A stretch of 45,170 bases of DNA from Bacteroidaceae bacterium (GTDB lineage Bacteria; Bacteroidota; Bacteroidia; Bacteroidales; Bacteroidaceae), in contig JAFTVE010000051.1 in NCBI GenBank assembly GCA_017465905.1, positions 1 to 45,170 on the forward strand, in the 5' to 3' direction. This document shows positions 23,602 to 32,800 of the stretch, in pieces. The position numbers and the translations under genes were made by a program. Every line of letters starts with the position of its first letter. Position 1 is the stretch's first letter. The notes under the pieces were generated by a model that was not told the DNA's origin, did not search any database, and worked only from the letters and a program-made list of their open reading frames with translations.

Positions 23602-24879
23602 TTATCCGCCGAAGTCGTCGAAGTGGATCATATCCTTCTCTACGCCGAGGCTGTCGAGGAGGTCGAGCACGGTCTTGGCCATCATGGGAGGACCACAGAG
23701 GTAGTACTCGCAATCTTCGGGATTCTCGTGCTGCTTGAGATAGGTGTCGCCCATCACAGGAGCTACGAAGCCAGCGGTGTACTTGATGCCTGCTGCATCG
23801 GCCTTGGGATCGGGACGGTCGAGCGCGAGGTGGAAGTGGAAGTTGTCGAACTCCTTCTCCAAGGCGAGGAAGTCGTCGAGGAAGGGGATCTCCTCCAATG
23901 CGCGGGCACCGTAGAAGTAGTGCATCTGACGGTCGCGGCACTGACGGGTCTTGAGCATGTGCATGATCTGTGCACGGAGGGGAGCCATACCGGCACCACC
24001 ACCTACCCAAATCATCTCACGGCCCGACTCGTAGTTGGGACGGAACTCTCCGTAAGGACCGCTCATCATCACCTTGTCGCCGGGCTTGAGGCTGAAGATG
24101 TATGACGAAGCGATACCGGGCATCACATCCATGAAGCCACCGCCCTGCTCTTTGGGTTTGAAGGGAGGTGTAGCGATACGTACGTTCAGGGTGATGATGT
24201 CGCCCTCGTCGGGATAGTTGGCCATAGAGTAGGCACGCACTGTGGGTGTGTCGTTGGTACACTTCAGGTTGAAGAGACCAAAGTTCTGCCAAGCGGGCAG
24301 ATAGGTGTCGCCGATGAGTGACTTGTCGAAGTCCTTGTCGTAGTCGATGCTGTATGCAGGAATCTTGATCTGTGCATACGAACCGGGCTCGAAGTCCATG
24401 TGCTCGCCGGGAGGCAATGCCACCTTGTACTCCTTGATGAAGGTAGCGACGTTCTTGTTTGAGATAACCTCGCACTCCCATTCCTTGACGCCCATTACAG
24501 ACTCGTCTACCTTGATGGCCATATCGCCCTTCACCTTTACCTGACAGCCGAGACGCCAGTGGTCCATCTGCTGCTTGCGGCTGAAGTGGCCCTTCTCAGA
24601 GGGAAGTATCTCGCCACCGCCCTCTACTACCTGGCACTTGCACTGGCCGCATGAGCCCTTACCGCCACAGGCAGAAGAGAGGAAGATACCGTTTGATGAG
24701 AGTGTGCTGAGCAGGGTTGAGCCGCTCTCCACCTCGAGTTCGTTCTCACCGTTGATGGTGAGCTTCACGGGGCCTGAGGCCACCAGATATCTCTTGGCTA
24801 CCAACAGGATGGCTACCAAGGCAAGTATAATCACGAGGAATACTGCGATACTTGCAATAATCAATTTCATATCAATCAT
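23602..24879 (-). CDS. nqrF: Na+-translocating NADH:quinone reductase subunit F
   Basis: Electron-entry subunit: oxidises NADH and passes electrons from FAD through a 2Fe-2S centre to the membrane subunits. 425 residues. One N-terminal membrane helix (about 4-27). The plant-ferredoxin-type domain has cysteines in SACGGKGSCGQC (about 70-79) and LGC (about 111). FAD-binding motif RAYSMANYP (about 216-224). NADH-binding GGGAGMAPLR (about 289-298). C-terminal CGPPMM (about 397-402) and a terminal aromatic/acidic tail. It is the last gene of the operon, with a good ribosome site GGAGG 9 nt before the ATG. Confidence 0.97.
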   Translation of the reverse strand: MIDMKLIIASIAVFLVIILALVAILLVAKRYLVASGPVKLTINGENELEVESGSTLLSTLSSNGIFLSSACGGKGSCGQCKCQVVEGGGEILPSEKGHFSRKQQMDHWRLGCQVKVKGDMAIKVDESVMGVKEWECEVISNKNVATFIKEYKVALPPGEHMDFEPGSYAQIKIPAYSIDYDKDFDKSLIGDTYLPAWQNFGLFNLKCTNDTPTVRAYSMANYPDEGDIITLNVRIATPPFKPKEQGGGFMDVMPGIASSYIFSLKPGDKVMMSGPYGEFRPNYESGREMIWVGGGAGMAPLRAQIMHMLKTRQCRDRQMHYFYGARALEEIPFLDDFLALEKEFDNFHFHLALDRPDPKADAAGIKYTAGFVAPVMGDTYLKQHENPEDCEYYLCGPPMMAKTVLDLLDSLGVEKDMIHFDDFGG

Positions 24880-24898
24880 ATTCTTATTCCTCCTATTA

Positions 24899-25525
24899 TT
24901 AGATTGTAAGACCAGAGAAACACATGAATGCCATAGCCATCAAGCCTACGGTGATGAAGGTGATACCGAGACCACGCAGGGGCTTGGGTACGTCAGAGTA
25001 CTGCATCTTCTCACGGATAGCGGCGAGGCCCACGATAGCGAGCAGCCAACCGATACCCGAGCCGAGAGCGTAAGCTACGGAATCCCACACGTTGAGGATA
25101 GCCTGTGTGTTGTTGGGGTCCATAGTGATGCGCTGCTGCATGAAGAGCGAAGCACCCATGATGGCACAGTTAACGGCGATAAGGGGAAGGAAGATACCGA
25201 GCGAAGCATACAGCGAAGGGCTGAAGCGCTCTACTACCATCTCTACCAACTGCACGATACCGGCAATCACGGCAATAAAGAGGATAAAGCTCAAGAAACT
25301 GAGGTCGACGCCCTCGACCAAGCAGTCGGGACCGAGCACCTTAGTTTGCAACAGATAGTTCACGGGAAGGGTGATGAGCAACACGAAGGTCACTGCCACA
25401 CCGAGGCCGAGAGCAGTCTTCACATTCTTTGATACGGCAAGGTAAGAACACATACCCAAGAAGAATGCGAATATCATATTGTCCACAAATATGGAGCGGA
25501 CGAAAAGACTAATAAAATGTTCCAT
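24899..25525 (-). CDS. nqrE: Na+-translocating NADH:quinone reductase subunit E
   Basis: Integral membrane subunit of 208 residues with six hydrophobic segments, homologous to NqrD/RnfA. The two conserved cysteines that, with the NqrD pair, hold the intramembrane iron-sulfur cluster are in [11 protein letters not shown] (Cys 26) and [13 protein letters not shown] (Cys about 120). 19 bp separate it from nqrF. The gap to nqrD upstream is unusually long and carries repeats. Confidence 0.97.
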   Translation of the reverse strand: MEHFISLFVRSIFVDNMIFAFFLGMCSYLAVSKNVKTALGLGVAVTFVLLITLPVNYLLQTKVLGPDCLVEGVDLSFLSFILFIAVIAGIVQLVEMVVERFSPSLYASLGIFLPLIAVNCAIMGASLFMQQRITMDPNNTQAILNVWDSVAYALGSGIGWLLAIVGLAAIREKMQYSDVPKPLRGLGITFITVGLMAMAFMCFSGLTI

Positions 25526-25636
25526 AATCTTTAATAATTCTGAATTTTGAATTTTGAATTCTGAATGGCCATCCGGCTACATATACATCGCGGAGCCTTA
25601 ATTCAGAATTCAGAATTTAGCATTCATAATTCTACT
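25526..25636. repeat. nqrD-nqrE intercistronic AT-rich inverted repeats
   Basis: GAATTxTGAATT units at 25536-25566 and their inverse (ATTCAGAATTCAGAATT) at 25599-25632 flank about 32 bp of unique sequence. RNA from this gap can form an extended AU-rich stem. All other intergenic gaps of the operon are 3-23 bp, so this looks like an insertion. Confidence 0.7.
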
Positions 25637-26272
25637 TTAGTTTTGTTCTTCCTGCAATTCTGTATGACGGGCACGCTGGTACCAGATGATGCAAGCCACG
25701 ATGATGAGGGCTGCGGGGGGCATCAGCATGAGACCGTTGTTGATATAACCATGGTCGTAGCACCACTGCGGGATAACCTGGTAGCCGAAGAGGCAACCGC
25801 TACCGAGCAACTCACGGAAGAAGGCCACGATAACGAGTATCTTGGCATAGCCGAGGCCATTGCCGATACCGTCGAGGAACGATGCCCAAGGACCGTTGGC
25901 CATGGCAAACGCTTCGAGGCGACCCATGAGGATACAGTTGGTGATGATAAGACCTACATACACAGAGAGCTGTACGCTGACATCGTAGGCAAATGCCTTG
26001 AGGAACTCACTCACGATGGTTACCAACGCAGCTACCACAACCAACTGCACGATGATACGGATACGGTTGGGGATGGTATTGCGCAAGAGCGAAATGATCA
26101 CATTGGCCATGGCCACGATAACCGTAACCGAGAGGCCCATCACGATGGCGGGCTCGAGCTGAGCAGTAACCGCCAGCGCCGAACAGATACCCAATACCTG
26201 TACGGTAACAGGGTTGTTCATACCCAGAGGAGTCTTCAGCGCCTCCATATTCTGCTTTGAAAATAATGACAT
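25637..26272 (-). CDS. nqrD: Na+-translocating NADH:quinone reductase subunit D
   Basis: Integral membrane subunit of 211 residues, six hydrophobic helices, NqrD/RnfE family. Cluster-ligand cysteines are visible in VLGICSALAVTAQLEPA (Cys about 31) and LIITNCILMGRLEAFA (Cys about 112). It forms the inverted-topology pair with NqrE in the Na+ path. It begins 18 bp after nqrC. Confidence 0.97.
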   Translation of the reverse strand: MSLFSKQNMEALKTPLGMNNPVTVQVLGICSALAVTAQLEPAIVMGLSVTVIVAMANVIISLLRNTIPNRIRIIVQLVVVAALVTIVSEFLKAFAYDVSVQLSVYVGLIITNCILMGRLEAFAMANGPWASFLDGIGNGLGYAKILVIVAFFRELLGSGCLFGYQVIPQWCYDHGYINNGLMLMPPAALIIVACIIWYQRARHTELQEEQN

Positions 26273-26290
26273 AACTGTTTCCTCCTTTGA

Positions 26291-27058
26291 TTATTGGTTA
26301 ACAACTTCAATTTTGGCAGCGGGCACTGACTCTACGCAAGCTGAGTCGGCAGCGCACTGGGCAGCCTCGCAGGCCTTAGCGGCACAAGCACCCTTGGTAA
26401 GGAAGGGCTTGTAGAAGCCTAAGCAATTCTTGAGCATGGCATCCACACCGTTCGATGTGATGGTACCGCCCGAGATACCGTCGACCTCAACAGTCTCGTC
26501 CTTTACCTTACCGAACTTCACCACGCTGATGACCACGTTGCCCTCGCCATCAACAGCTTTCTTGCCGATGAAGGGAACCTGGAACTTGTCGCGGTTGGTG
26601 ATCTCGGCACCCAGACCGGGAGTCTCGCTGGCATGAGCGAAATAGGTGCCGTAGATGGTCTGCTTGTCGGCATTGAGCGCCACATAGCCCCAGATGGGAC
26701 CCCACAGACCTGCACCGTAGAGGGGTACTACATACTTGGTCTCACCCTCCACCTCACATACGTAGAGGGGGAGTTGCTCACCTACAGCCGCGTTGGCTAC
26801 GGCGAAGCCACCGGTCTCGGCAGCTACGTTGCCCTGAGCGTCGAGCAGCTGGTCGGCCTTCACATACTTGGCATAGGCAGCCTCGGCGTCCTTCTCGAAG
26901 ATATTGAGGGCGGCGAGTACCTGCTTTTTCTTGTCAAGCTCAATATTCTTCTCCTGCATGGGCTTCAGCAACGATGACACGAAGGCCAAGAGGAATGCTA
27001 CGATAATAACCATAACCGAAGCATATATAAATGTATAGGAATTCTTATTCGTATTCAT
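26291..27058 (-). CDS. nqrC: Na+-translocating NADH:quinone reductase subunit C, with Cys-rich tail
   Basis: 255 residues. A single N-terminal membrane helix (about 10-30) is followed by a periplasmic FMN-binding domain. FMN is attached covalently through a threonine in the S-G-x-T-x-[TS] motif, here SGGTITS (196-202), with Thr199 as the attachment site. YAGAGLWGPIWGYVAL-type FMN-domain sequence is present (about 108-125). After the family's normal end (KPFLTK, about 222) there is a 33-residue extension with four cysteines at 225, 230, 235 and 241 (C-x4-C-x4-C-x5-C). That extension is not needed for the known mechanism. The order after nqrB and before nqrD is canonical. Confidence 0.96.
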   Translation of the reverse strand: MNTNKNSYTFIYASVMVIIVAFLLAFVSSLLKPMQEKNIELDKKKQVLAALNIFEKDAEAAYAKYVKADQLLDAQGNVAAETGGFAVANAAVGEQLPLYVCEVEGETKYVVPLYGAGLWGPIWGYVALNADKQTIYGTYFAHASETPGLGAEITNRDKFQVPFIGKKAVDGEGNVVISVVKFGKVKDETVEVDGISGGTITSNGVDAMLKNCLGFYKPFLTKGACAAKACEAAQCAADSACVESVPAAKIEVVNQ

Positions 27059-27081
27059 AACAGTATTCGATTATTGGGTTA

Positions 27082-28248
27082 TTACTTGCTCTTCAAAGCA
27101 CGCTTGGCACGCTTCGAGATGTTAGCTTGATATACATAGTAGTCGATGAGCGGAGCAAAGAGGTTCATCAGCAGGATGGCAAGCATCATACCTTCGGGGT
27201 AACCGGGGTTGAGCACGCGGATGAGCACCGCTACCACACCAATGAGGAAACCGTAGATGTACTTACCGCACTCGGTACGGCATGAGGTAACGGGGTCGGT
27301 AGCCATGAACACGGCGCCGAAGCAGAAACCGCCGAGAGCGAGGTGCTGATACCAAGGCATCATAGCCACTGCATTGTCGGGGTTGCCCCATTGGTTGAAC
27401 ACCCAAGCCATCAGACCACCACCAACGAATACACTGAGCATGGTCTTCCAAGAAGCTACGCCTGTACCCAACAGGATGAGGGCACCGAGGGCGATAGCCA
27501 CTACGCTGGTCTCACCGATAGAGCCGGGGATGAAGCCCCATACCATATTCAAATCCCATGCGGGAGCGGCACCCGATGTGGCAGCCACACCAAGTGCAGT
27601 AGCCTGTGTGTAACCGTCGATGTCGGCACCCAAACCGAAGATGGCGCTGTCGGCTACCCAAACGGCATCACCGGAGATTACGCTCGGATAAGCGAAGAAG
27701 ATGAATGCACGCGTCACAAGAGCCACGTTGAAGATGTTCATACCCGTGCCACCATATACCTCCTTGGCGAAGATAACGGCAAAGGCTGTAGCCACGGCGA
27801 GTACCCACAGCGGAGTACCTACGGGCACAATCATCGGGATGAGAAGACCCGATACGAGGAAGCCCTCGTGAATCTCCTCGCCCTTCCACTGGGCCACGGT
27901 GAACTCGATGCCGAGACCTACAAGGTAAGAAACGATAATCTTAGGCAACACAGCCAGGAAACCGTAGCCAAACAGCTCCCAGAAAGAGCCGTCGAGGCCA
28001 GCGGCCAGATAGTGCTGGTAACCTACATTGTACATACCGAAGAGCAGGGCGGGCACCAAAGCGATGCACACCATAATCATCATACGCTTAGAGTCGAAGC
28101 AGTCATGGATGTTTGAGCCACTCTTAGCCGTATGGTTGGGCACGAAGAGGAATGTCTCGAACCCGCCGAACACAGAACGGAAAGCCTGGAACTTACCGCC
28201 TTTCTCGAAGTTCGGCTTAATCTTGTCTACTAATTGTCTTAATCCCAT
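27082..28248 (-). CDS. nqrB: Na+-translocating NADH:quinone reductase subunit B
   Basis: Ten-helix membrane subunit of 388 residues that carries covalent FMN and riboflavin and contributes to the Na+ channel. A soluble N-terminus (1-50) precedes the first helix. The FMN-attachment segment DGYTQATALG has Thr217 in the position of the flavinylated Thr236 of Vibrio cholerae. Quinone-site and flavin-site regions such as GGTGMNIFNVALVTRAF and the C-terminal NLFAPLIDYYV are present. It starts 3 bp after the nqrA stop. Confidence 0.97.
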   Translation of the reverse strand: MGLRQLVDKIKPNFEKGGKFQAFRSVFGGFETFLFVPNHTAKSGSNIHDCFDSKRMMIMVCIALVPALLFGMYNVGYQHYLAAGLDGSFWELFGYGFLAVLPKIIVSYLVGLGIEFTVAQWKGEEIHEGFLVSGLLIPMIVPVGTPLWVLAVATAFAVIFAKEVYGGTGMNIFNVALVTRAFIFFAYPSVISGDAVWVADSAIFGLGADIDGYTQATALGVAATSGAAPAWDLNMVWGFIPGSIGETSVVAIALGALILLGTGVASWKTMLSVFVGGGLMAWVFNQWGNPDNAVAMMPWYQHLALGGFCFGAVFMATDPVTSCRTECGKYIYGFLIGVVAVLIRVLNPGYPEGMMLAILLMNLFAPLIDYYVYQANISKRAKRALKSK

Positions 28249-28251
28249 AGC

Positions 28252-29601
28252 TTATTCCATTTCAGAGCGGAGCTTCATCAGTCCTTCGCGGACGATGCGC
28301 TGCAACTCAAGTTTCGACGAATCTACAAATTCACACAATGCAAAGTCCTCGGGAGCCACCTCGTAGATACCTGCAGCCTCCATCTTCTCGATGTCGCCGG
28401 CAATGATTGCCTTGATGAGGTATTCGGGGAAGATATCCATGGGGAACACCTTGTCATACTCGTTGGAGTTGATCATGTGGCGCTCCTCACCCTTGAGGCG
28501 TGCGTCGAGCACATACTCTCTGTTGGGGCAGAGGAAGCTGAAGTAGGCACGACTCACGCTGAACTCCTTGAAGCGGGGCATAGCCCAACCGAGCAGCTCA
28601 TGCTTGTCGCTACCGTCGGGGATCACGGTCACCATGTTGGCAAATGCACCCAGATAGCTTTCGGGAGTAGCTACGGGACCGGTGAGCACGTTACCGTTGA
28701 TGATACGGTTGACGCAACCGCCCTTGATGCGGCCACCAACGATGTCGCCAATCTGTGCACCGAGGATTACCTTGCTGTAGGCAGGATTCTCCACCTGTGA
28801 GCCGGCTACGGCGATGGTACGAGTGAAATCTACGACACCTTTATTAAATAGACGACCAATGAAAATCACTTCCTCGGCACCGATGGTCCATACAACCTCA
28901 CCCTTGTTGATAGGCTTCACGTGGTTAATCTGAACACCTACGTTACCTGCAGGATGCTTACCCTTGAATACGGTAATCTCAACATTCTTAGCATCAACAA
29001 TATTGGGGCACTTCTGTGCCGCACTAACACCCAAAAAAGTAGGTGCCAACTTGGCCAATGCGCTAAGACCAGCCTGGAAGTCAACCTCACTGTCTTTAAT
29101 CACATACTCAAAATCGGGAGCCAGCGGTTTGCTGTCGAAAGCAGAAACGAAGATAGCCTTCGGACGGCTTTCAGGGTTTGCTACAACATCATAGGGACGC
29201 TGGCGAAAAAATGCAAACATACCACTGCTGAGCAATGCCTGCTTTACCTGTTCTCCATTGAGTGAATGAACACTCTTCACACCAAATTCCACGAACTCCT
29301 GCTTAGCATCAGGGGCAACAACGATGCTCATCACCTTACGGCGTGCACCACGGTTAACCGCAACTACATTGCCGGAAACAGGACTCACGAACTTCACTTC
29401 GGGATGCTTCTTGTCAACAAACAGAGCCTCCCCGGCCTTCACATGCTGCCCTTCAGCTACAACCACCTTAGGAGTAATACCAACAAAATCATCGGGCACG
29501 AGAGCGTACGACTTCGATGAATTTACTGGCACAAGTTCCTTAGCTGCTGAACCTTTGAGCTTTATGTCCAAGCCTTTTCGTAACTTAATTACTTCTGGCA
29601 T
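28252..29601 (-). CDS. nqrA: Na+-translocating NADH:quinone reductase subunit A
   Basis: Soluble cytoplasmic subunit of 449 residues, first gene of nqrABCDEF. The typical N-terminus IKLRKGLDIKLKG is followed by a biotinyl-like barrel (VVVAEGQHVKAGEALFVDKKHPEVKFVSPVSG, about 46-77) related to RnfC/Nqo1. The central FAFFRQRPYDVVANP is a family hallmark, as is GGRIKGGCVNRIINGNVLTG (about 295-314). No iron-sulfur motif is present, as expected for NqrA as opposed to RnfC. The complex couples NADH oxidation to Na+ export, the main respiratory entry point in Bacteroidales. Confidence 0.97.
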   Translation of the reverse strand: MPEVIKLRKGLDIKLKGSAAKELVPVNSSKSYALVPDDFVGITPKVVVAEGQHVKAGEALFVDKKHPEVKFVSPVSGNVVAVNRGARRKVMSIVVAPDAKQEFVEFGVKSVHSLNGEQVKQALLSSGMFAFFRQRPYDVVANPESRPKAIFVSAFDSKPLAPDFEYVIKDSEVDFQAGLSALAKLAPTFLGVSAAQKCPNIVDAKNVEITVFKGKHPAGNVGVQINHVKPINKGEVVWTIGAEEVIFIGRLFNKGVVDFTRTIAVAGSQVENPAYSKVILGAQIGDIVGGRIKGGCVNRIINGNVLTGPVATPESYLGAFANMVTVIPDGSDKHELLGWAMPRFKEFSVSRAYFSFLCPNREYVLDARLKGEERHMINSNEYDKVFPMDIFPEYLIKAIIAGDIEKMEAAGIYEVAPEDFALCEFVDSSKLELQRIVREGLMKLRSEME

Positions 29602-29645
29602 AACATTTATAATAGTTAATTAACTTGAATCTACAAAATTCCGTG

Positions 29646-29653
29646 CAAATTTA
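29646..29653 (-). promoter_or_regulatory. -7 element of nqr operon
   Basis: CAAATTTA on plus reads TAAATTTG on minus, 44 bp before the nqrA start. At the -33 distance only a CGAA (TTCG) is found. Confidence 0.5.
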
Positions 29654-29854
29654 GCAATTATTTACGAACCGCGAAACAATAAACATGATTAATTTGCTAT
29701 CTCACCAATCTATTTTGTTCCCCTTTTAGCCCATTTAGGCAACCGCAATGAAACTATAGAACTTTTTCAGCCACATCAAGTCCTCACATACGCCATCAAA
29801 CAATAAAGGGTTCACCAAGATAGAGAAAAACTCACACTTTTTTAGCCGTTCAGA

Positions 29855-29886
29855 TTTGGTATTTACCTCAGCATGCATTAACTTTG
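29855..29886 (+). promoter_or_regulatory. Promoter of tamB
   Basis: TTTG (29855-29858), 20 bp, TAACTTTG (29879-29886): full consensus. It overlaps the ATG at 29856, so that ATG cannot be the start. The transcript would begin at about 29889-29893, only a few bases before the GTG at 29898. Confidence 0.75.
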
Positions 29887-29897
29887 CACATAAGAAC

Positions 29898-32800
29898 GTG
29901 AAAAGAAAAAAGAGAAGACGCATTCAGCTGATACTGAGCCTTATTACATTGCTCATCATCGGCGTTACGATGTTGTTGAATTCACCACGATTTCAGCAAC
30001 GTATATCTGTCATACTCGCCACTGAACTAGAAAACAAGATTGGCACTCGCGTCAATCTTGGAGGTGTACACTGGCTCTTCCCCAACGACCTCATCATCGA
30101 CAGCCTTGCCATTGACGACCAGGAAGGCGACCTACTCTTCTCCGTCGACCGCATTGCCGCCAAAATCGAGTGGAAACCCCTCATAAGAGAGAAGAAGATT
30201 TCTATCCGCAACATCCGCATATTCAATCCCACTGTATCCGTCTATAAAGACAGTCCTGAGGCTGTAGCCAATTATCAATTCCTCATTGATGCCTTTGCAG
30301 CCAAGGAAAAGCATGAGTCCTCAAAACTAAATTTGCGCATCAACTCTTTCCTTATCCGCCACGCTCACCTCAAATACGACATACGCCACTACGAAAATAA
30401 TGAGTCAGAAGAGAGCAGCCTCTTCAAGCACATCAACATTGAAGATTTTTCCACCCACATATCATTGAAGGCTCTCACCAACGACTCCATTAGTTGCATA
30501 TTACGTCAGTTGAACTTCAAGGAACAATCAGGGATACAAGTAGACGATCTCTACTTCAGGTTTGTAGGCAATCATCATGGAGCGACACTTGCCAATTTCC
30601 ATCTTGAGATGCCACATACTTCGCTCCGTCTCGACACCATTTGGGCTAGTTACTCACCCGACAGATTTGCAGAATCCCTAATCGTAAAAGGCAAAGTACA
30701 GCCCTCATACATCACTCCCCAGGACTTGAGCAGCATAGTACCCGAGGTCAAAGATGTCAAGGAAAGAATACACTTAACAGCTGACTTCATAGGAGGACTA
30801 TCCCAATTCAACCTTAAAGACTTAAACGTACACACCTCAAACAAGGACTTTGAGATACAGGCAAATGGTTCATCCCATATAAGGGGCAAGAGCACAGACG
30901 CCATAAACATCAATTTACAGAGAGTGCTACTGTCCCATAACGCATGGAATATATTGGAGACTCAATTACCCAATCTATATTCGTCAATACCCACAGAAGT
31001 AACTCGCCTAGGGAAAGTAGAAATTAAGGGAGACGTCAGTCTCAACAAAGCAGTCAGCCAAATCGACTTGACAGCCGTTACCGATGCTGGAACAGCCAAA
31101 GCCAATATGCAGATTGACGAGGATGGGCGCTATACAACATCTATCAAGGGAAGTGACATCAACGTTGTAAAAATCCTTCCTACAAGCCCGCTCATTAGAA
31201 CCAATCTGACGTTAGCTGCACAAGGGACCTACAACCATAATGCCCCAGATAAAAAACTTCCCCTACGAGGGAACTTCTCAGGTGAAGCTACCAACACGGA
31301 GTTATTGGGATACACTTACCAAACTATCCGTCTTGATGGGAACTATGCTCCAGAGAGCTATGAAGGAACTATCAGTTTAGATGACCCCAACGGGCAACTC
31401 ACTATCGATGCTATTTACAGCACGGGAGATATACCCCAATACACCATCAACCTTGACGCTGATAGCCTTAACCTATATGCCATGAACCTCATCAGCATTC
31501 ACGAAGGCAGCACATTTAGCACAGAGCTAAATGGAGACATCAAAGGTATAGACTTCAATCACATGAGCGGCAAGATTAATATCAACAACACAACCATTCA
31601 TCGCGAAGGAGATGATTATACCATAGAGAGCATCAACATATACTCAACTGACCCGAAAGAAATCGACCCGACAAACGCTCAACAGCAACACCTATCCATA
31701 GGATCTGATTTTGTTGCAGGATCCATTATTGGCGACTTCACATACCAGACCTTAGGTGAAAGTCTAAAATGGCACTTGTACCACCACCTCCCATCTTTAT
31801 GCAACCACAAGCACACACACCATCTTGGCAACAACAATTGCAACCTGAGTTTCGACATCTACGATGTAGAACCTTTGAAGGAATTCCTTCTTCTACCGAT
31901 AGATATTGAAAAAGCGATAACTATCAAAGCATTCTTAAACGACAACAATCAGAAGATTTGGCTTAAGACAGAAGTACCGCAACTCACCTTTAGCGAGCAG
32001 GAACTTAGAGGAATGGAGATCACACTTGAATCAACCCCCAACAAGAGTATAGTCAAGGGAGGTGGTACCCTTGAAAATCAGGATGGCATAAAGGTCACAG
32101 CCAACATGACCGCCAATGCTGACAACGACCAACTTACCCTTGGTACCTCATGGAATAGCTCACCCAACAAGCTATTCGACGGTCAGTTCCAAACAAAGCT
32201 CCAGTTTGCCTACACCGACGACAATCAACTCTCCGTTTTTATTGACAGCGACAGTTCAAGTACCACTATTAACCATGCCGATTGGAAATTACACCCATTC
32301 CATGTACATATAGCCCCCAAACACATTACAATAAAGGATTTCCGGTTTGAGCACAATGCCAATGAATTCGTTAGCATCGACGGCACTGTCGCAGACACCC
32401 CTTCGGATACACTGCAGGTGAAGCTAAACGACTTAGAGCTCAACTACCTGTTATCCCTTGTAAAGCTCGAAGGCATTAGCTTCGGAGGCAAACTTAGCGG
32501 CTACATCAATGCAGCTGACCTATACACCAAAACGCCCTACCTTGATGGTGACATATATGCCAAGGACTTCACCTTCTGTGACGGATATATGGGCGACACA
32601 CACGCTCGTGCTCATTGGAATCAAGATTCTGCAAGACTCGAATTCTTAGCAGACGTACAGGAGAACTCACGTCACACAGCCCACATTGATGGTTTGGTCG
32701 ATATTGCCGACAATGAGCTTTGGCTCGACATTGATGCAGATAGCCTAAATGCAGCATTCCTCAACAGCATGCTAAGTTCATTCATGAGCGACATCAAAGG

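Noticed and set aside
29856-29897. Upstream ATG extension of tamB
   Set aside because: The ATG lies in the -33 element of a full-consensus promoter, so it would not be in the transcript.
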